From: Bacillota bacterium
GTDB lineage: Bacteria > Bacillota > Clostridia > Peptostreptococcales > Acidaminobacteraceae
NCBI GenBank assembly: GCA_020161295.1
Contig: JAIUOA010000011.1
Coordinates: forward strand, 1-64,000
Length of the DNA: 64,000 nt
Reading direction: 5' to 3'
Positions within the stretch are counted from its first letter, which is position 1, and each line of letters begins with the position of its first letter. The notes beneath the pieces are model-generated. The model ran no database searches and was not told where the DNA came from. It was given only the letters and a program-made list of their open reading frames with translations. Shown here in pieces: positions 43,747 to 52,278 of the stretch. Position numbers and translations under genes: made by a program.

Positions 43747-44899
43747 TTTTGATCACCTCGATTGGAGAGAGTTTTCTAGATTTCAACGCTGGAATGATAG
43801 AGGCAAATGTGGAGGAGACGACTGCAATCAAGCCAGATAACATCATGAAGCGATAGTTGATGAAGATCGGAACCACAGGCGTCCCATCAGGGTTTAAAGC
43901 AAATTTACTGAAGACGACGAGGAGTCCTAAACCGAACAGGATACCGAGCAAGCCGCCGAGTATACCCAGTAGGAAACCTTGGAATAAAAAGACGAGACTG
44001 GAGGTGCGGTCGTTGATTCCCATGGCTTTCAGAATACCGATTTGGCGCGATTTCTGAAGTACGGATATGGCCAGTACACTGGCAATCCCCAGAACCACGG
44101 AAATGACCACGAATACTTGGATCATCAGACTGGAGGTGCTTTGCCCGCTAAGACCACTTAATAACGCTTCGTTTTGTGCTTTCCAGTCATCAAAACGCAG
44201 GTCCTCGCGATTCACGTCCGTCTGCATTTGAGTGGCGATGAGATCCGAGTCAAACGGTTCTTCTATCTGACTTTCGAGGGCAGTGACTTGATTTTCATCA
44301 AAATCAAATACCGTTCTAGATAAATCGAGGCCGCTGACGACCCAAGAGGCGTTGATAGCAGCGACTTCTAGGTCGAAAAAGCCCACGACCTTAATCTCTG
44401 TGAGCTGCCCTGCTGGTGATAATATCTCAAGAGTGTCTCCGATTTCGATATTATAGTCTTCAGAGAGGGTCACTCCCATAAGGACTTCGTTTGTGCCTGG
44501 TGCAGGAAGTCTTCCACCCTCTAAGACCGCTTCACTAAATCGATAGATTTGGTCAGCGGATGCCAGGTCAAATCCTCTGAGCAGTATTTGATTGGTTTTA
44601 TCATCTGTTTTAATAAATGCGCCACCTGTCAATGTAGGTGTCATTTTTTCTACCTGATTTGAAAGTTGATTCAAAACGGCTTCATAGTCGTTAAACGGTT
44701 CATTTTTTTCAGAAGCAGCGATGGTGATATGTGAGGATCTACCGATGGTGGTGTCCAGTAAGCTGATTTGTAATCCTTCTATCAGTGACCCGATGAATAT
44801 CTGTACGGAGATGCCGATGGCGATTCCGAGCGTGATTAAAAATGTTTGTCCCTTATTTGATGAAAGAAAACGCAAGGCGATTCTAAAGGCAAGTTTCAT
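43739..44899 (-). CDS. FtsX/MacB-family ABC permease
   Basis: 386 residues: N-terminal helix (TFLITLGIAIGISVQIFIGS), a large extracytoplasmic MacB_PCD domain (about residues 40-260), then three C-terminal helices (VFVVISVVLGIASVLAISVL, FLFQGFLLGILGGLLGILFG, MLSGLIAVVSSTFASIIPAL). It ends with the typical RKLSPIEVIKNG. It pairs with the ATPase downstream. The start overlaps the end of the B12-binding gene by four bases, so expression is coupled. Export substrate unknown. Confidence 0.9.
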   Translation of the reverse strand: MKLAFRIALRFLSSNKGQTFLITLGIAIGISVQIFIGSLIEGLQISLLDTTIGRSSHITIAASEKNEPFNDYEAVLNQLSNQVEKMTPTLTGGAFIKTDDKTNQILLRGFDLASADQIYRFSEAVLEGGRLPAPGTNEVLMGVTLSEDYNIEIGDTLEILSPAGQLTEIKVVGFFDLEVAAINASWVVSGLDLSRTVFDFDENQVTALESQIEEPFDSDLIATQMQTDVNREDLRFDDWKAQNEALLSGLSGQSTSSLMIQVFVVISVVLGIASVLAISVLQKSRQIGILKAMGINDRTSSLVFLFQGFLLGILGGLLGILFGLGLLVVFSKFALNPDGTPVVPIFINYRFMMLSGLIAVVSSTFASIIPALKSRKLSPIEVIKNG

Positions 44900-45540
44900 A
44901 GGATCGCCTCCTTAATTATTTTAAGATCATCAAAGGAATTTGCGTAGAAATCTGCTTTTACCAGTTCCTCAACGTTCGATGAATGATGGACGGCATATCC
45001 GCCGACGATGAGTTTAAAGGGGCGATTTTCTGGCAGCTTAACGATTAAATCATGAAGCCTAGACAGATGAAAGTAGTTGGTTACACTGATACAAACCACG
45101 TTAGGATTAAAGAATTTGATGGCTTCTAGTATATCCTTTCGCGGTGTATTTGCGCCGATAAAGTAGGTTTCAAACCCTAGCAAGGTGAGATAATCAGCGG
45201 TCATTCGAGCACCGAGCTCGTGATACTCCTCTTCAAGGCAAAAGACTAAAGCGCGCTGGCCTGTTTTTGGTTGTTGATCGGTTAATACACGAGGATAGGA
45301 GAGTTCAAGTGCTGTCCTTACGGTACTGCTGGCGAGGTGCTCCTTCCAAATGGGAATTTCCTGGTCTTTCGAATTACTGGCGATGTGATTTAAGCTGGGT
45401 GCTAAAAGGTGTTCGTAAAGCATAGGTATGGATAAGTCCGAGCTGCTTAAGGCTTTTTGAAACACACTAATGGCTTTACTTTTATCGTTTTCATCAAGTG
45501 CTTCCGTAAATTGATCAAATAGTGCGTTGATGGATTCCAT
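44896..45540 (-). CDS. Cobalamin (B12)-binding domain protein
   Basis: 214 residues, an N-terminal four-helix B12-binding-2 cap (about 1-85, with PIWKEHLASSTVRTALE) and a C-terminal Rossmann-like B12 domain with EEYHELGARMTADYLTLLGF, close to the DxHxxG motif, then IGANTPRKD and LIVGGYAVH. The arrangement resembles the light/B12-sensing part of CarH or corrinoid proteins, but there is no DNA-binding or methyltransferase domain. The Trp of the usual W-x9-EH motif is replaced. It leads an operon with an FtsX-type exporter, an unusual pairing. Sensor or cofactor-binding role is inferred. Confidence 0.85.
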   Translation of the reverse strand: MESINALFDQFTEALDENDKSKAISVFQKALSSSDLSIPMLYEHLLAPSLNHIASNSKDQEIPIWKEHLASSTVRTALELSYPRVLTDQQPKTGQRALVFCLEEEYHELGARMTADYLTLLGFETYFIGANTPRKDILEAIKFFNPNVVCISVTNYFHLSRLHDLIVKLPENRPFKLIVGGYAVHHSSNVEELVKADFYANSFDDLKIIKEAIL

Positions 45541-45632
45541 GGGGGTCTCCTTTAGTCAGTATTTTTTAGTTGTTGCTTTGATACCCGAAAAAAAAAAATC
45601 TAACACAAATATTGCGAAATGTGATATTTATT

Positions 45633-45664
45633 TTTTGAAAAAAGCCCCATCGGATGACGAGGCC
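45633..45664 (-). terminator. Terminator after the glutathione peroxidase gene
   Basis: On the minus strand GCCTCGTC-ATCC-GATGGGGC (two G-U pairs, plus coordinates 45644-45663) followed by a T run. Confidence 0.75.
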
Positions 45665-45681
45665 TAAAAAGCCACTTTTTA

Positions 45682-46227
45682 CTATATGAGTGATTCAATA
45701 TGGGGGATAAGGTCTTTTGGTTCAAAAGACGATTCGAATCGCCCGACGATGTTTCCATTACGATCGACGAGGAATTTTGTGAAGTTCCAGCGGATAGCGT
45801 TTCCAATCGTGTATTCAGGATACTTGTCCTTTAAAATCACATCGAGTATTTTATTCGTCGGATGGTTTAAATCCAAGCCCTCAAATGGTGCATTATCCTT
45901 TAAATACTTAAACAGTGGATGGGCCTCGGCGCCATTGACATCGATTTTCTCGAACAGTGGGAAAGTGACACCATAGTTGAGTGAGCAAAATGATTTCGTG
46001 TCTTCACTGGTTCCTGGCTCTTGGGCGTTGAACTGGTTACATGGAAAACCGAGAATTTCAAGCCCTTGACCTTTATAAGCCTCATAAATTTTTTCCAAAT
46101 CCTCATACTGTGGTGTAAAGCCGCATTTGCTGGCGGTGTTGACGATTAAAAGAACCTTATCTTTATACTGATCAAGGGATTGATTGGTTCCGTCAATATC
46201 TTTTGCGTTAAATGAATAGATGCTCAT
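45682..46227 (-). CDS. Glutathione peroxidase-family (thioredoxin-dependent) peroxidase
   Basis: 181 residues of the GPx/BsaA family. The peroxidatic cysteine is in NTASKCGFTPQY, the resolving cysteine in LGFPCNQFNAQEPG, and the C-terminal RWNFTKFLVDRNG holds the Trp/Asn of the catalytic tetrad. Bacterial Cys-type GPx usually reduces lipid or organic peroxides with thioredoxin. RBS AGGAGG precedes the ATG. The promoter carries an OhrR-like palindrome over its -10, consistent with induction by organic peroxides. Confidence 0.94.
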   Translation of the reverse strand: MSIYSFNAKDIDGTNQSLDQYKDKVLLIVNTASKCGFTPQYEDLEKIYEAYKGQGLEILGFPCNQFNAQEPGTSEDTKSFCSLNYGVTFPLFEKIDVNGAEAHPLFKYLKDNAPFEGLDLNHPTNKILDVILKDKYPEYTIGNAIRWNFTKFLVDRNGNIVGRFESSFEPKDLIPHIESLI

Positions 46228-46249
46228 AGTGCCTCCTGATATATATTAT

Positions 46250-46288
46250 GTACAATTAGATTGTACGCAATATATATCGAGATGTCAA
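46250..46288 (-). promoter_or_regulatory. Peroxidase promoter with OhrR/MarR-like operator
   Basis: On the minus strand: TTGACA (46283-46288), a 17-base spacer, TACAAT (46260-46265). The perfect palindrome GTACAAT-CTA-ATTGTAC (46250-46266) covers the -10 completely. TACAATT-N-AATTGTA-like sites are the known OhrR operators. A repressor bound there would block RNA polymerase. Confidence 0.7.
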
Positions 46289-47502
46289 GTTGTTATTTTC
46301 AATTTGACGGTAAAGGTCGTCCATTCCCCCGGGGTGCTTTCACATGTGATTTTTCCACCATGATGAGAAACGATGGCATGTGCGATGGCGAGCCCGAGCC
46401 CATAACTGCCATTTTCACGCGTTCGCGACCGGTCTGCTCGAAAGAAGCGGTCAAATATGAAGGGGAGATCTTCTGAGGTTATGCCTGCCCCCGAATTGCT
46501 CACGGAAAAGAGGAGATGATGTGGTGTCTTGATGAGTGATACTTTGATGTGGCCATTTTCTGGCGTATATTTTATCGCGTTGTCCAGTAGGATCATCCCT
46601 ACCTGGGAGAGCTGTTCAGGGTTCCCGAAGCAGTTTAACGCGGGTTCGATTTGTGCATCCAGAGAGATTTTTTTCTCAAAAGCCATGACTTCCAGTCCGA
46701 GTAATAAATGCTCGAGACGCTCACTCAAGTTAAAGGTGGACTTCATCATCTGAAGGTCCTCAGCGCCATCCATTTGAGTGAGGTAAAGGAGGTCGTTGGT
46801 GAGACGGCCCATGCGTTCAACTTCTTCTTTAATATAGGACAGCCATTTTTTATCGTCGGTTAAGGAACCATCCAGTAGGACATCCACATTAGTCCTGATT
46901 ACTGCGAGGGGTGTTTTAAGTTCATGGGAAGCATCCGATATGAACTGTTTCTGCTTTTCAAAAGCTTCTTTGACAGGCTTAATGGAGCGCTCTGTGAGAA
47001 ACCAGCTGATGACCAGGATAATGAGAAGCATAACGAACGTGACGATGGCAAACGTGATGATTAACCGGTTAAGCACGCTTTGCTGAAGGGTCACATCGAT
47101 ACTGGTTATGCGATAGCCCGTCGGGAGTTTTTGTATAAGATAGGCCCAGTCCCCATCATCGAGGCGGTACTGTCCATAGGTGGTGCCCACGGAGATGATC
47201 TTTTGAAGCGCTTCTGTGATCAGTGTTTCATCGGTGATAAAGAAAGATTGCCATGCGAGGAGATTATAATCGGCATCGGTCTCGATAAACATCAGGGGCA
47301 TACGTTCCTTTGCGAATTCCTCTTTAGGCGGTAGCTGAGGTTCATTTTTCCTAAAATCGCTGATGCGATAAAGGTCCATTTTGATTTCTTCTTTGATATT
47401 TGAAGACGTCACGAAATAGACGAAGGAAAAAGCGGAAACCATGAGCAGGGTGATGATCCCTAAGTTCGTGACCAACAACTGGTTTCTAAGGCGTTTAAAC
47501 AT
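46285..47502 (-). CDS. Sensor histidine kinase
   Basis: 405 residues: transmembrane helices near 13-32 and 148-168 with a periplasmic-side sensor between, then HisKA SDASHELKTPLAVIRTNVDV and HATPase with NAIKYTPENGHI, NSGAGI and GSYGLGLAIAHAI. It overlaps the regulator gene upstream by eight bases. The sensor shows KNEPQLPPKEEFAKERMPLM, otherwise unremarkable. Probably signals to the adjacent regulator, which may control the divergent VTC/CotH operon. Confidence 0.92.
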   Translation of the reverse strand: MFKRLRNQLLVTNLGIITLLMVSAFSFVYFVTSSNIKEEIKMDLYRISDFRKNEPQLPPKEEFAKERMPLMFIETDADYNLLAWQSFFITDETLITEALQKIISVGTTYGQYRLDDGDWAYLIQKLPTGYRITSIDVTLQQSVLNRLIITFAIVTFVMLLIILVISWFLTERSIKPVKEAFEKQKQFISDASHELKTPLAVIRTNVDVLLDGSLTDDKKWLSYIKEEVERMGRLTNDLLYLTQMDGAEDLQMMKSTFNLSERLEHLLLGLEVMAFEKKISLDAQIEPALNCFGNPEQLSQVGMILLDNAIKYTPENGHIKVSLIKTPHHLLFSVSNSGAGITSEDLPFIFDRFFRADRSRTRENGSYGLGLAIAHAIVSHHGGKITCESTPGEWTTFTVKLKITT

Positions 47503-48178
47503 GATCCGCCACCTCCAGTGCGTAGCCGACTCCCCTGGTAGTGGTGATGACGACCTTCGACTTTAAAAAGCTCAGTTTTTTACGTAAAAATGAGATATAG
47601 ACCTCCACATTGTTGTGCTCCGCTTCGGAATCAAAGCCCCAAAGCTTTTCGATAATCAGCTCTTTAGAAGCGATCATGCCCTTCCTTAGGATGAGAAATT
47701 CTAAAAGCTCGGACTCACGAAGCGTGAGCTTTAGCGATTGATTGGACACGGTGAGTGTGAGTGTTGCGGGGTCCAGCTCGATATCCCCGAAGTGATGCCC
47801 AGTCGTTAGCGGTTGGTCGGATTTTCTTCTGGAAAGGGCCCTAATTCGTGCCAATAGCTCCTCCGTGGCAAAAGGCTTAGCGAGGTAATCGTCTGCGCCA
47901 CTGTCCAGGCCTGTTACGCGATCACTGATTTCACCTTTGGCAGTAAGCATTATCACTGGCATGCTTAAGTTTTCTTTTCGGATGGCTTTTAAAGCATCGA
48001 TCCCATTAAGTCTAGGCATCATGATGTCCATAATAATGAGGTCGTAAATCCCGGTTAAGGCATAATCGATGGCATCCTCACCGTTGTGGACCACGTCCAC
48101 TGTATAATGATTTTTTTTAAGTATCTGCGCAACGGCTTCAGCCAGGTGGCGCTCGTCTTCCACTAATAGGATTCGCAT
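47495..48178 (-). CDS. OmpR-family response regulator
   Basis: 227 residues: receiver with DLIIMDIMMPR (phospho-Asp), MLTAKGE and DYLAKPF, followed by a winged helix (LTLRESELLEFLILRKGMIA ... VEVYISFLRKKL ... TTTRGVGYAL). Start ATG at 48178 with GGAG upstream. It is divergent from the VTC gene; the 190-base gap contains OmpR-type direct repeats (48307-48324), making self and operon regulation plausible. Confidence 0.93.
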   Translation of the reverse strand: MRILLVEDERHLAEAVAQILKKNHYTVDVVHNGEDAIDYALTGIYDLIIMDIMMPRLNGIDALKAIRKENLSMPVIMLTAKGEISDRVTGLDSGADDYLAKPFATEELLARIRALSRRKSDQPLTTGHHFGDIELDPATLTLTVSNQSLKLTLRESELLEFLILRKGMIASKELIIEKLWGFDSEAEHNNVEVYISFLRKKLSFLKSKVVITTTRGVGYALEVADHV

Positions 48179-48306
48179 AGAGGCTCCTTAATTTTTAATG
48201 AGGAAATGATGCAATTTCCCTAACTAATATCCTTAATTTACGCTTTAAATCATATCAATACAACCTTTAGCCAAACTTAAATGGTTAATTTTAAAAATTT
48301 TTTTGC

Positions 48307-48324
48307 TTTAAGGTTCGTTAAAGG
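48307..48324 (+). promoter_or_regulatory. OmpR-type direct repeat before the VTC operon
   Basis: TTTAAGG (48307-48313) and TTAAAGG (48318-48324) are repeated with an 11-base period, the layout bound by tandem OmpR-family dimers. A -10-like TAGTAT follows at 48334-48339 and there is no good -35, as expected for an activated promoter. Confidence 0.4.
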
Positions 48325-48371
48325 AATGCGGGATAGTATGAATTTAACAACTGAACCATAAGGAGCACACC

Positions 48372-49148
48372 ATGAGCATAGAAGTATTTAATCGATATGA
48401 AAAGAAATTTATCATGGATCATGAAACCTATGAAACATTAAGAAAAGCGCTGACCAGTCATATGGCGCTGGATGAGTATAGTAAACGAAACGGCTTTTAT
48501 ACCATAAGCAATATCTACTATGACACACCAGAAGACGAGCTGATCTTAAAATCCCTGGAAAAACCCCTTTATAAAGAGAAGCTAAGACTACGCGCCTACG
48601 GGGTTCCCAAGCTGGACGATAAGGTCTTTCTAGAGATTAAGAAAAAATACAAAGGGCTCGTCAACAAAAGAAGGTCCACATTGATACTGGATGAGGCTTA
48701 TGATTTTATCGCCTCGCGGCAGCTACCTGAAAAAAGGAGTCACCAAAATCGCCAAGTATTAAAGGAAATCGCCTTTTTAATGAGCCGCTATGACGTCCAA
48801 CCTTCGATTTATGTGGCTTATGACCGAATCGCACTTTTTGGAGAGGACCTCAGGATTACCTTCGATCGAAATATCCGCACACGAATGACGGACCTTCACC
48901 TCGAATCAGGCGATCACGGAAGATTAATACTTCCTAAGGATCAATGGCTCATGGAAGTGAAAGCCGAGAAAACGCTTCCCATCTGGTTCGTCAGACTACT
49001 ATCTGACAATAAACTCTATCCCACCAGCTTTTCCAAAGTTGGAAAAGCGTATCTCACCCGCGATCAAGAAACCCATCATATAATTCATAAAGGAGAAATC
49101 GTGTCATGTTTGAATCCCTATTCACTGCAACAGCCAGTAGCGCTTTAA
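48372..49148 (+). CDS. VTC-domain polyphosphate polymerase-like protein
   Basis: 258 residues of the VTC fold (CYTH/TTM-like tunnel). Key basic and acidic tunnel residues are visible: RYEKKFIMD, YYDTPEDELILKSLEKPLYKEKLRLRAYG, VFLEIKKKYKGLVNKRR and MEVKAEKTLP. The family in yeast makes polyphosphate; bacterial versions are biochemically little known. It overlaps the DUF4956 gene by 43 bases and is followed by CotH, a recurring triad. RBS AAGGAG. Confidence 0.9.
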   Translation: MSIEVFNRYEKKFIMDHETYETLRKALTSHMALDEYSKRNGFYTISNIYYDTPEDELILKSLEKPLYKEKLRLRAYGVPKLDDKVFLEIKKKYKGLVNKRRSTLILDEAYDFIASRQLPEKRSHQNRQVLKEIAFLMSRYDVQPSIYVAYDRIALFGEDLRITFDRNIRTRMTDLHLESGDHGRLILPKDQWLMEVKAEKTLPIWFVRLLSDNKLYPTSFSKVGKAYLTRDQETHHIIHKGEIVSCLNPYSLQQPVAL

Positions 49149-49789
49149 CGCTCACCGAGGTGATCATCACGATCATCAGCGCCTTTATATGCGGCGGCAT
49201 CATCAGCATAACCTACAGAAAAACCTCAGCAAAGGGACATTATTCTGAAAATTTCGGACTTACGATGATTTTGCTCCCCGCGGTGATCTCCATTATCATC
49301 ATGCTCATCGGCAGTGATGTGGCCAGAGCCTTTAGTCTCGCAGGCGCATTTTCCATCATCCGTTTTAGAAGTGCCCCTGGAGAGCCTAAGGACATCGCCT
49401 ACGTGCTATTTGCCATGGCAGCTGGCCTTGCCAGTGGTGTCGGCGCATTTATGTATGCCGCTGCGTTTACACTCATCCTATGCGTGGTCATGCTAATCCT
49501 CAGCAAAACGCGCTTTAAGGTTAAAGCTGAAACAGCGAAACAGCTGACCATCACCATCCCAGAGGACCTCGATTATGAATCGGCATTCGATGAAGTGATG
49601 CGGACTTATACTGATTTTACAGAGCTCAGACGCGTGAAAACCGCTTCTTTAGGGAGCTTGTACCAACTGACCTATTTAGTAGAGCTGAAGGAAAATATCA
49701 GCACGAAGGCATTTATCGACGAACTACGCTGCCGCAATGGAAACCTGAACATCAGCCTTTCACTTACGGCAGATCTTGATAACCAATAA
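49106..49789 (+). CDS. DUF4956 membrane protein
   Basis: 227 residues: about four transmembrane helices (VIITIISAFICGGIISITY; LTMILLPAVISIIIMLIGSD; VLFAMAAGLASGVGAFMYAA; FTLILCVVMLILS) with the conserved ARAFSLAGAFSIIRFRSAPG motif between, then a soluble ferredoxin-like C-terminal domain of about 75 residues. DUF4956 proteins are regular neighbours of VTC and CotH genes; the membrane unit may pass the polymer or a phosphate group. Its start lies inside the VTC gene, with GGAGAAA upstream. Confidence 0.88.
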   Translation: MFESLFTATASSALTLTEVIITIISAFICGGIISITYRKTSAKGHYSENFGLTMILLPAVISIIIMLIGSDVARAFSLAGAFSIIRFRSAPGEPKDIAYVLFAMAAGLASGVGAFMYAAAFTLILCVVMLILSKTRFKVKAETAKQLTITIPEDLDYESAFDEVMRTYTDFTELRRVKTASLGSLYQLTYLVELKENISTKAFIDELRCRNGNLNISLSLTADLDNQ

Positions 49790-49807
49790 TTTCATGAGAG
49801 GGACATT

Positions 49808-51358
49808 ATGAAAAGATTATTTCTACTCACATTAGTACTTATGCTTATTATAAGCACAGTAACTGGTTGTACACAAGTGACACTAGGTGTTGAAGATGAA
49901 TCCGGCACGGAATCTTCGAATCGTTCGATTGACCCAGAGGGAACGACTGTATCGGAATCAATCTCGTCTAGCGATTATTCGCAGTTGTTCGCCACTGAAA
50001 CTGTACACGAAGTGCGCATTGAAATTGAAGAATCCGAATGGCAAGCAATCCTTGATGCCCCCGAAGCTGAGGAATATCATCCAGCAACAGTAACCGTGGA
50101 TGGCGAAAAAGCAGAAGAGGCTGGCATTAGAACGAAAGGAAACTCCTCTTTAAAGTCAGTGGCAGCCTCCGAATCGAACCGGTATAGCTTCCGGGTCAAC
50201 CTCGGAAAATATGTCGATGGTCAGGAACTCTTAGGATTGGACGAGTTTGTGCTAAATAACATGTTTTCAGATCCATCTCATCTCAGAGAGTGTATGAGCT
50301 ATGAAATCATGCGAGAAATGGGGCTTAATGTTCCCTTAACCAGCTTTGTTAATGTCTATGTGAACGACGAACTGTTTGGATTTTATTTAATGGTTGAAGC
50401 CATTGATGATAGCTTCCTCAGTCGTTCATTTGGTGATAACGAAGGTAATCTCTATAAAGCGGAAATGAATAGCACACTGCAAGTCGAATCAGACGGTTCA
50501 TATGACTCGTACGAGCAGAAAAATGGAGAAGACGAGTCTAAGTCAGATTTAGTGACACTCATCGAAACGCTGAACGACATGCCGGAAGGTGAAAAAGGTG
50601 AAATCGAGACGGTGCTGGATGTGGAAAGTGCACTCAAATATATTGCGGCGAATATGATACTAATCAATAGTGACAGCTATAATGGAAACTTTGCTCAGAA
50701 TTATTACCTTTATAATCAGGGGGGGGTATTCACGGTTATTCCATGGGACTTTAATATGGCATTTGCTGGAATGGGCAGAGGTGGCACGGCCATCGATCTC
50801 GAGAACCCAATCACGAACACCACGGAAGAAAAAACGCCACTGATCCAAAAATTGCTTGCAGTGCCTGAGTATAAGGCGCGTTATCTGGAAATTGTGAATG
50901 ACTATTTAGGGATACTTGAGCGTTTCGAAACAACAGTGACAGACAAAGCGGCTCAGATAAGACCTTATGTGGAGGCCGATCCGAGCAAATTTACGACGAT
51001 TGAGATATTTGACGAAGTCACTTCCTTCCAGGAAGACCAAGAAATCAGTTTTGATACTCAGGCCAGTGCTTCCATGATGCCAGCTGATGGTCAAATACCA
51101 CCTGATGGCCAGTTGCCACCTGAAGGTCAAATGCCGAATGGAGGATTTCCGCAAAATTGGGAGAGGCCAGAAAATGGAGAACGTCCAGATAGAGGTGGAT
51201 TTTCCACTGAAGGGGCTCAAAATGGAGCATTCCCAGAGAAGGGGGCTTTTGGTGGGCAAATGATGGGCGGTATGAGTCTGGAGGGTTCAAGTACCTCTCT
51301 GATCAACCTCATGAGGGCACAAGTACAGCGGTTAGACGATTTATTAGGATTGGATTGA
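49808..51358 (+). CDS. CotH-family protein kinase, lipoprotein
   Basis: 516 residues with a lipoprotein signal (lipobox VTGC, C21). The CotH domain spans about residues 60-400: VRIEIEESEWQAILD, GIRTKGNSSL (ATP region), NDELFGFYLMVEAID, INSDSYNGNFAQNYYLY and VIPWDFNMAF (metal-binding DFNMAF). CotH kinases phosphorylate proteins on Ser or glutamylate them outside the membrane. The C-terminal 100 residues are a Pro/Gly/Gln-rich low-complexity tail with GQxPPDGQLPPEGQMP repeats. Third gene of the VTC operon; the next promoter overlaps its stop. Confidence 0.92.
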   Translation: MKRLFLLTLVLMLIISTVTGCTQVTLGVEDESGTESSNRSIDPEGTTVSESISSSDYSQLFATETVHEVRIEIEESEWQAILDAPEAEEYHPATVTVDGEKAEEAGIRTKGNSSLKSVAASESNRYSFRVNLGKYVDGQELLGLDEFVLNNMFSDPSHLRECMSYEIMREMGLNVPLTSFVNVYVNDELFGFYLMVEAIDDSFLSRSFGDNEGNLYKAEMNSTLQVESDGSYDSYEQKNGEDESKSDLVTLIETLNDMPEGEKGEIETVLDVESALKYIAANMILINSDSYNGNFAQNYYLYNQGGVFTVIPWDFNMAFAGMGRGGTAIDLENPITNTTEEKTPLIQKLLAVPEYKARYLEIVNDYLGILERFETTVTDKAAQIRPYVEADPSKFTTIEIFDEVTSFQEDQEISFDTQASASMMPADGQIPPDGQLPPEGQMPNGGFPQNWERPENGERPDRGGFSTEGAQNGAFPEKGAFGGQMMGGMSLEGSSTSLINLMRAQVQRLDDLLGLD

Positions 51359-51383
51359 CAGCGGTTCATTTTTTCAGTACTAT
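51355..51383 (+). promoter_or_regulatory. Promoter directly before the marR start
   Basis: TTGACA (51355-51360), 17-base spacer, TACTAT (51378-51383). The predicted transcription start (about 51390) coincides with the A of the ATG, so the mRNA may be leaderless. Confidence 0.6.
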
Positions 51384-51389
51384 CAATAC

Positions 51390-51839
51390 ATGAAGAAGAC
51401 GACAGAATACGGGGATAACAACTCAATAAACTTGAAGATGGTCATCGCGTTATCGCGAACGCAGACATCCTTTGCGCGAATTCTGCAGCAGTACCTCAGT
51501 GACTATAATCTTACGATTGCGCAGTTTGGCGTCATGGAAGCCCTTTATCATCTAGGTGACCTCAAAATCTGTGAACTTATCGAGAAGACGCTTTCCACCA
51601 GTGGAAACATGACGGTGGTGATTCGGAATCTCGAGAAGGAAGCGCTCATCGAACGCCGCGTTAATAATGACGACCGTCGGGCATTTTTAATAGCGCTCAC
51701 TGAAAAGGGACGCATGTTGATTAAGCCTGTATTTGAAGGCCATTTGACGATTCTGGACGCGTTTTTTGATCGGCTCACTGCGGACGAAAGAGAGCAGCTG
51801 CTCGCTTTACTAAAAAAACTCAATGGTTTAAGCAATTAA
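51390..51839 (+). CDS. MarR-family transcriptional regulator
   Basis: 149 residues, winged-helix MarR fold: NLTIAQFGVMEALYHLGDLK, recognition helix TSGNMTVVIRNLEKEALIER and wing RRVNNDDRRAFLIALTEKG. One Cys (KICELIEK) is present, but the N-terminal redox Cys of OhrR is not in the usual place. The start ATG at 51390 has no Shine-Dalgarno and sits at the predicted transcription start. A terminator follows. Whether it binds the OhrR-like operator at 46250 is open. Confidence 0.9.
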   Translation: MKKTTEYGDNNSINLKMVIALSRTQTSFARILQQYLSDYNLTIAQFGVMEALYHLGDLKICELIEKTLSTSGNMTVVIRNLEKEALIERRVNNDDRRAFLIALTEKGRMLIKPVFEGHLTILDAFFDRLTADEREQLLALLKKLNGLSN

Positions 51840-51841
51840 TC

Positions 51842-51869
51842 GGACTTGGTCACATTGACCAGGTCCTTT
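51842..51869 (+). terminator. Rho-independent terminator after marR
   Basis: Perfect 11-bp stem GGACTTGGTCA (51842-51852) and TGACCAGGTCC (51856-51866), then TTT. Confidence 0.8.
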
Positions 51870-51881
51870 CTTATTTGAATT

Positions 51882-51910
51882 TTGCATCGCGGTTCGAAGT
51901 CCGGTATAAT
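51882..51910 (+). promoter_or_regulatory. Promoter of the thioredoxin-like gene
   Basis: TTGCAT (51882-51887), 17-base spacer, TATAAT (51905-51910). Confidence 0.55.
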
Positions 51911-51948
51911 TAAGAGAAATATAGACTAGCAAGTGAAAGGAAATTCTA

Positions 51949-52278
51949 ATGATCATTAATTATCAAAGTGTCGATGCCATCAAGCAGACCATCGCTGAAG
52001 CGCCATTGGTGGTGGCTTTATTTAGTGACTTGGGTTGTAATGTCTGCCTAGCCATTACTCCCGAACTCGAATCCCTATCGGAGGATTATCCAAACATCAA
52101 GGTGATCAGTGCTGATGTGGAAACCATCAAAGCGCTGGTAGGTGATTATTTGGTGTTCGTCTATCCGACAGTCATCATTTTCGCTGAGGGTAAAGAGACG
52201 AGGCGATTTGAACGCGTCTTTTCCATGGGGGATATAGAAGCCACTGTATCACGACTGAATGACTTGATGTTTGAATAA
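51949..52278 (+). CDS. Thioredoxin-like protein with CNVC motif
   Basis: 109 residues, thioredoxin fold: VVALFSDLGCNVCLAITPEL with a CxxC active site (CNVC rather than CGPC), the central IKVISADVETIK and the cis-Pro segment YPTVIIFAEGKETRRF. The changed dipeptide implies an altered redox potential. It may reduce disulfides or carry sulfur. It has its own promoter and RBS (GAAAGGA), next to a NitT/TauT-type ABC importer. Confidence 0.88.
   Translation: MIINYQSVDAIKQTIAEAPLVVALFSDLGCNVCLAITPELESLSEDYPNIKVISADVETIKALVGDYLVFVYPTVIIFAEGKETRRFERVFSMGDIEATVSRLNDLMFE

Noticed and set aside
51061..51200. Repeats in the cotH 3' end as a CRISPR or tandem-repeat locus
   Set aside because: They are in-frame codons of a GQ-P-P-DGQ type protein tail with no spacers or direct-repeat structure.
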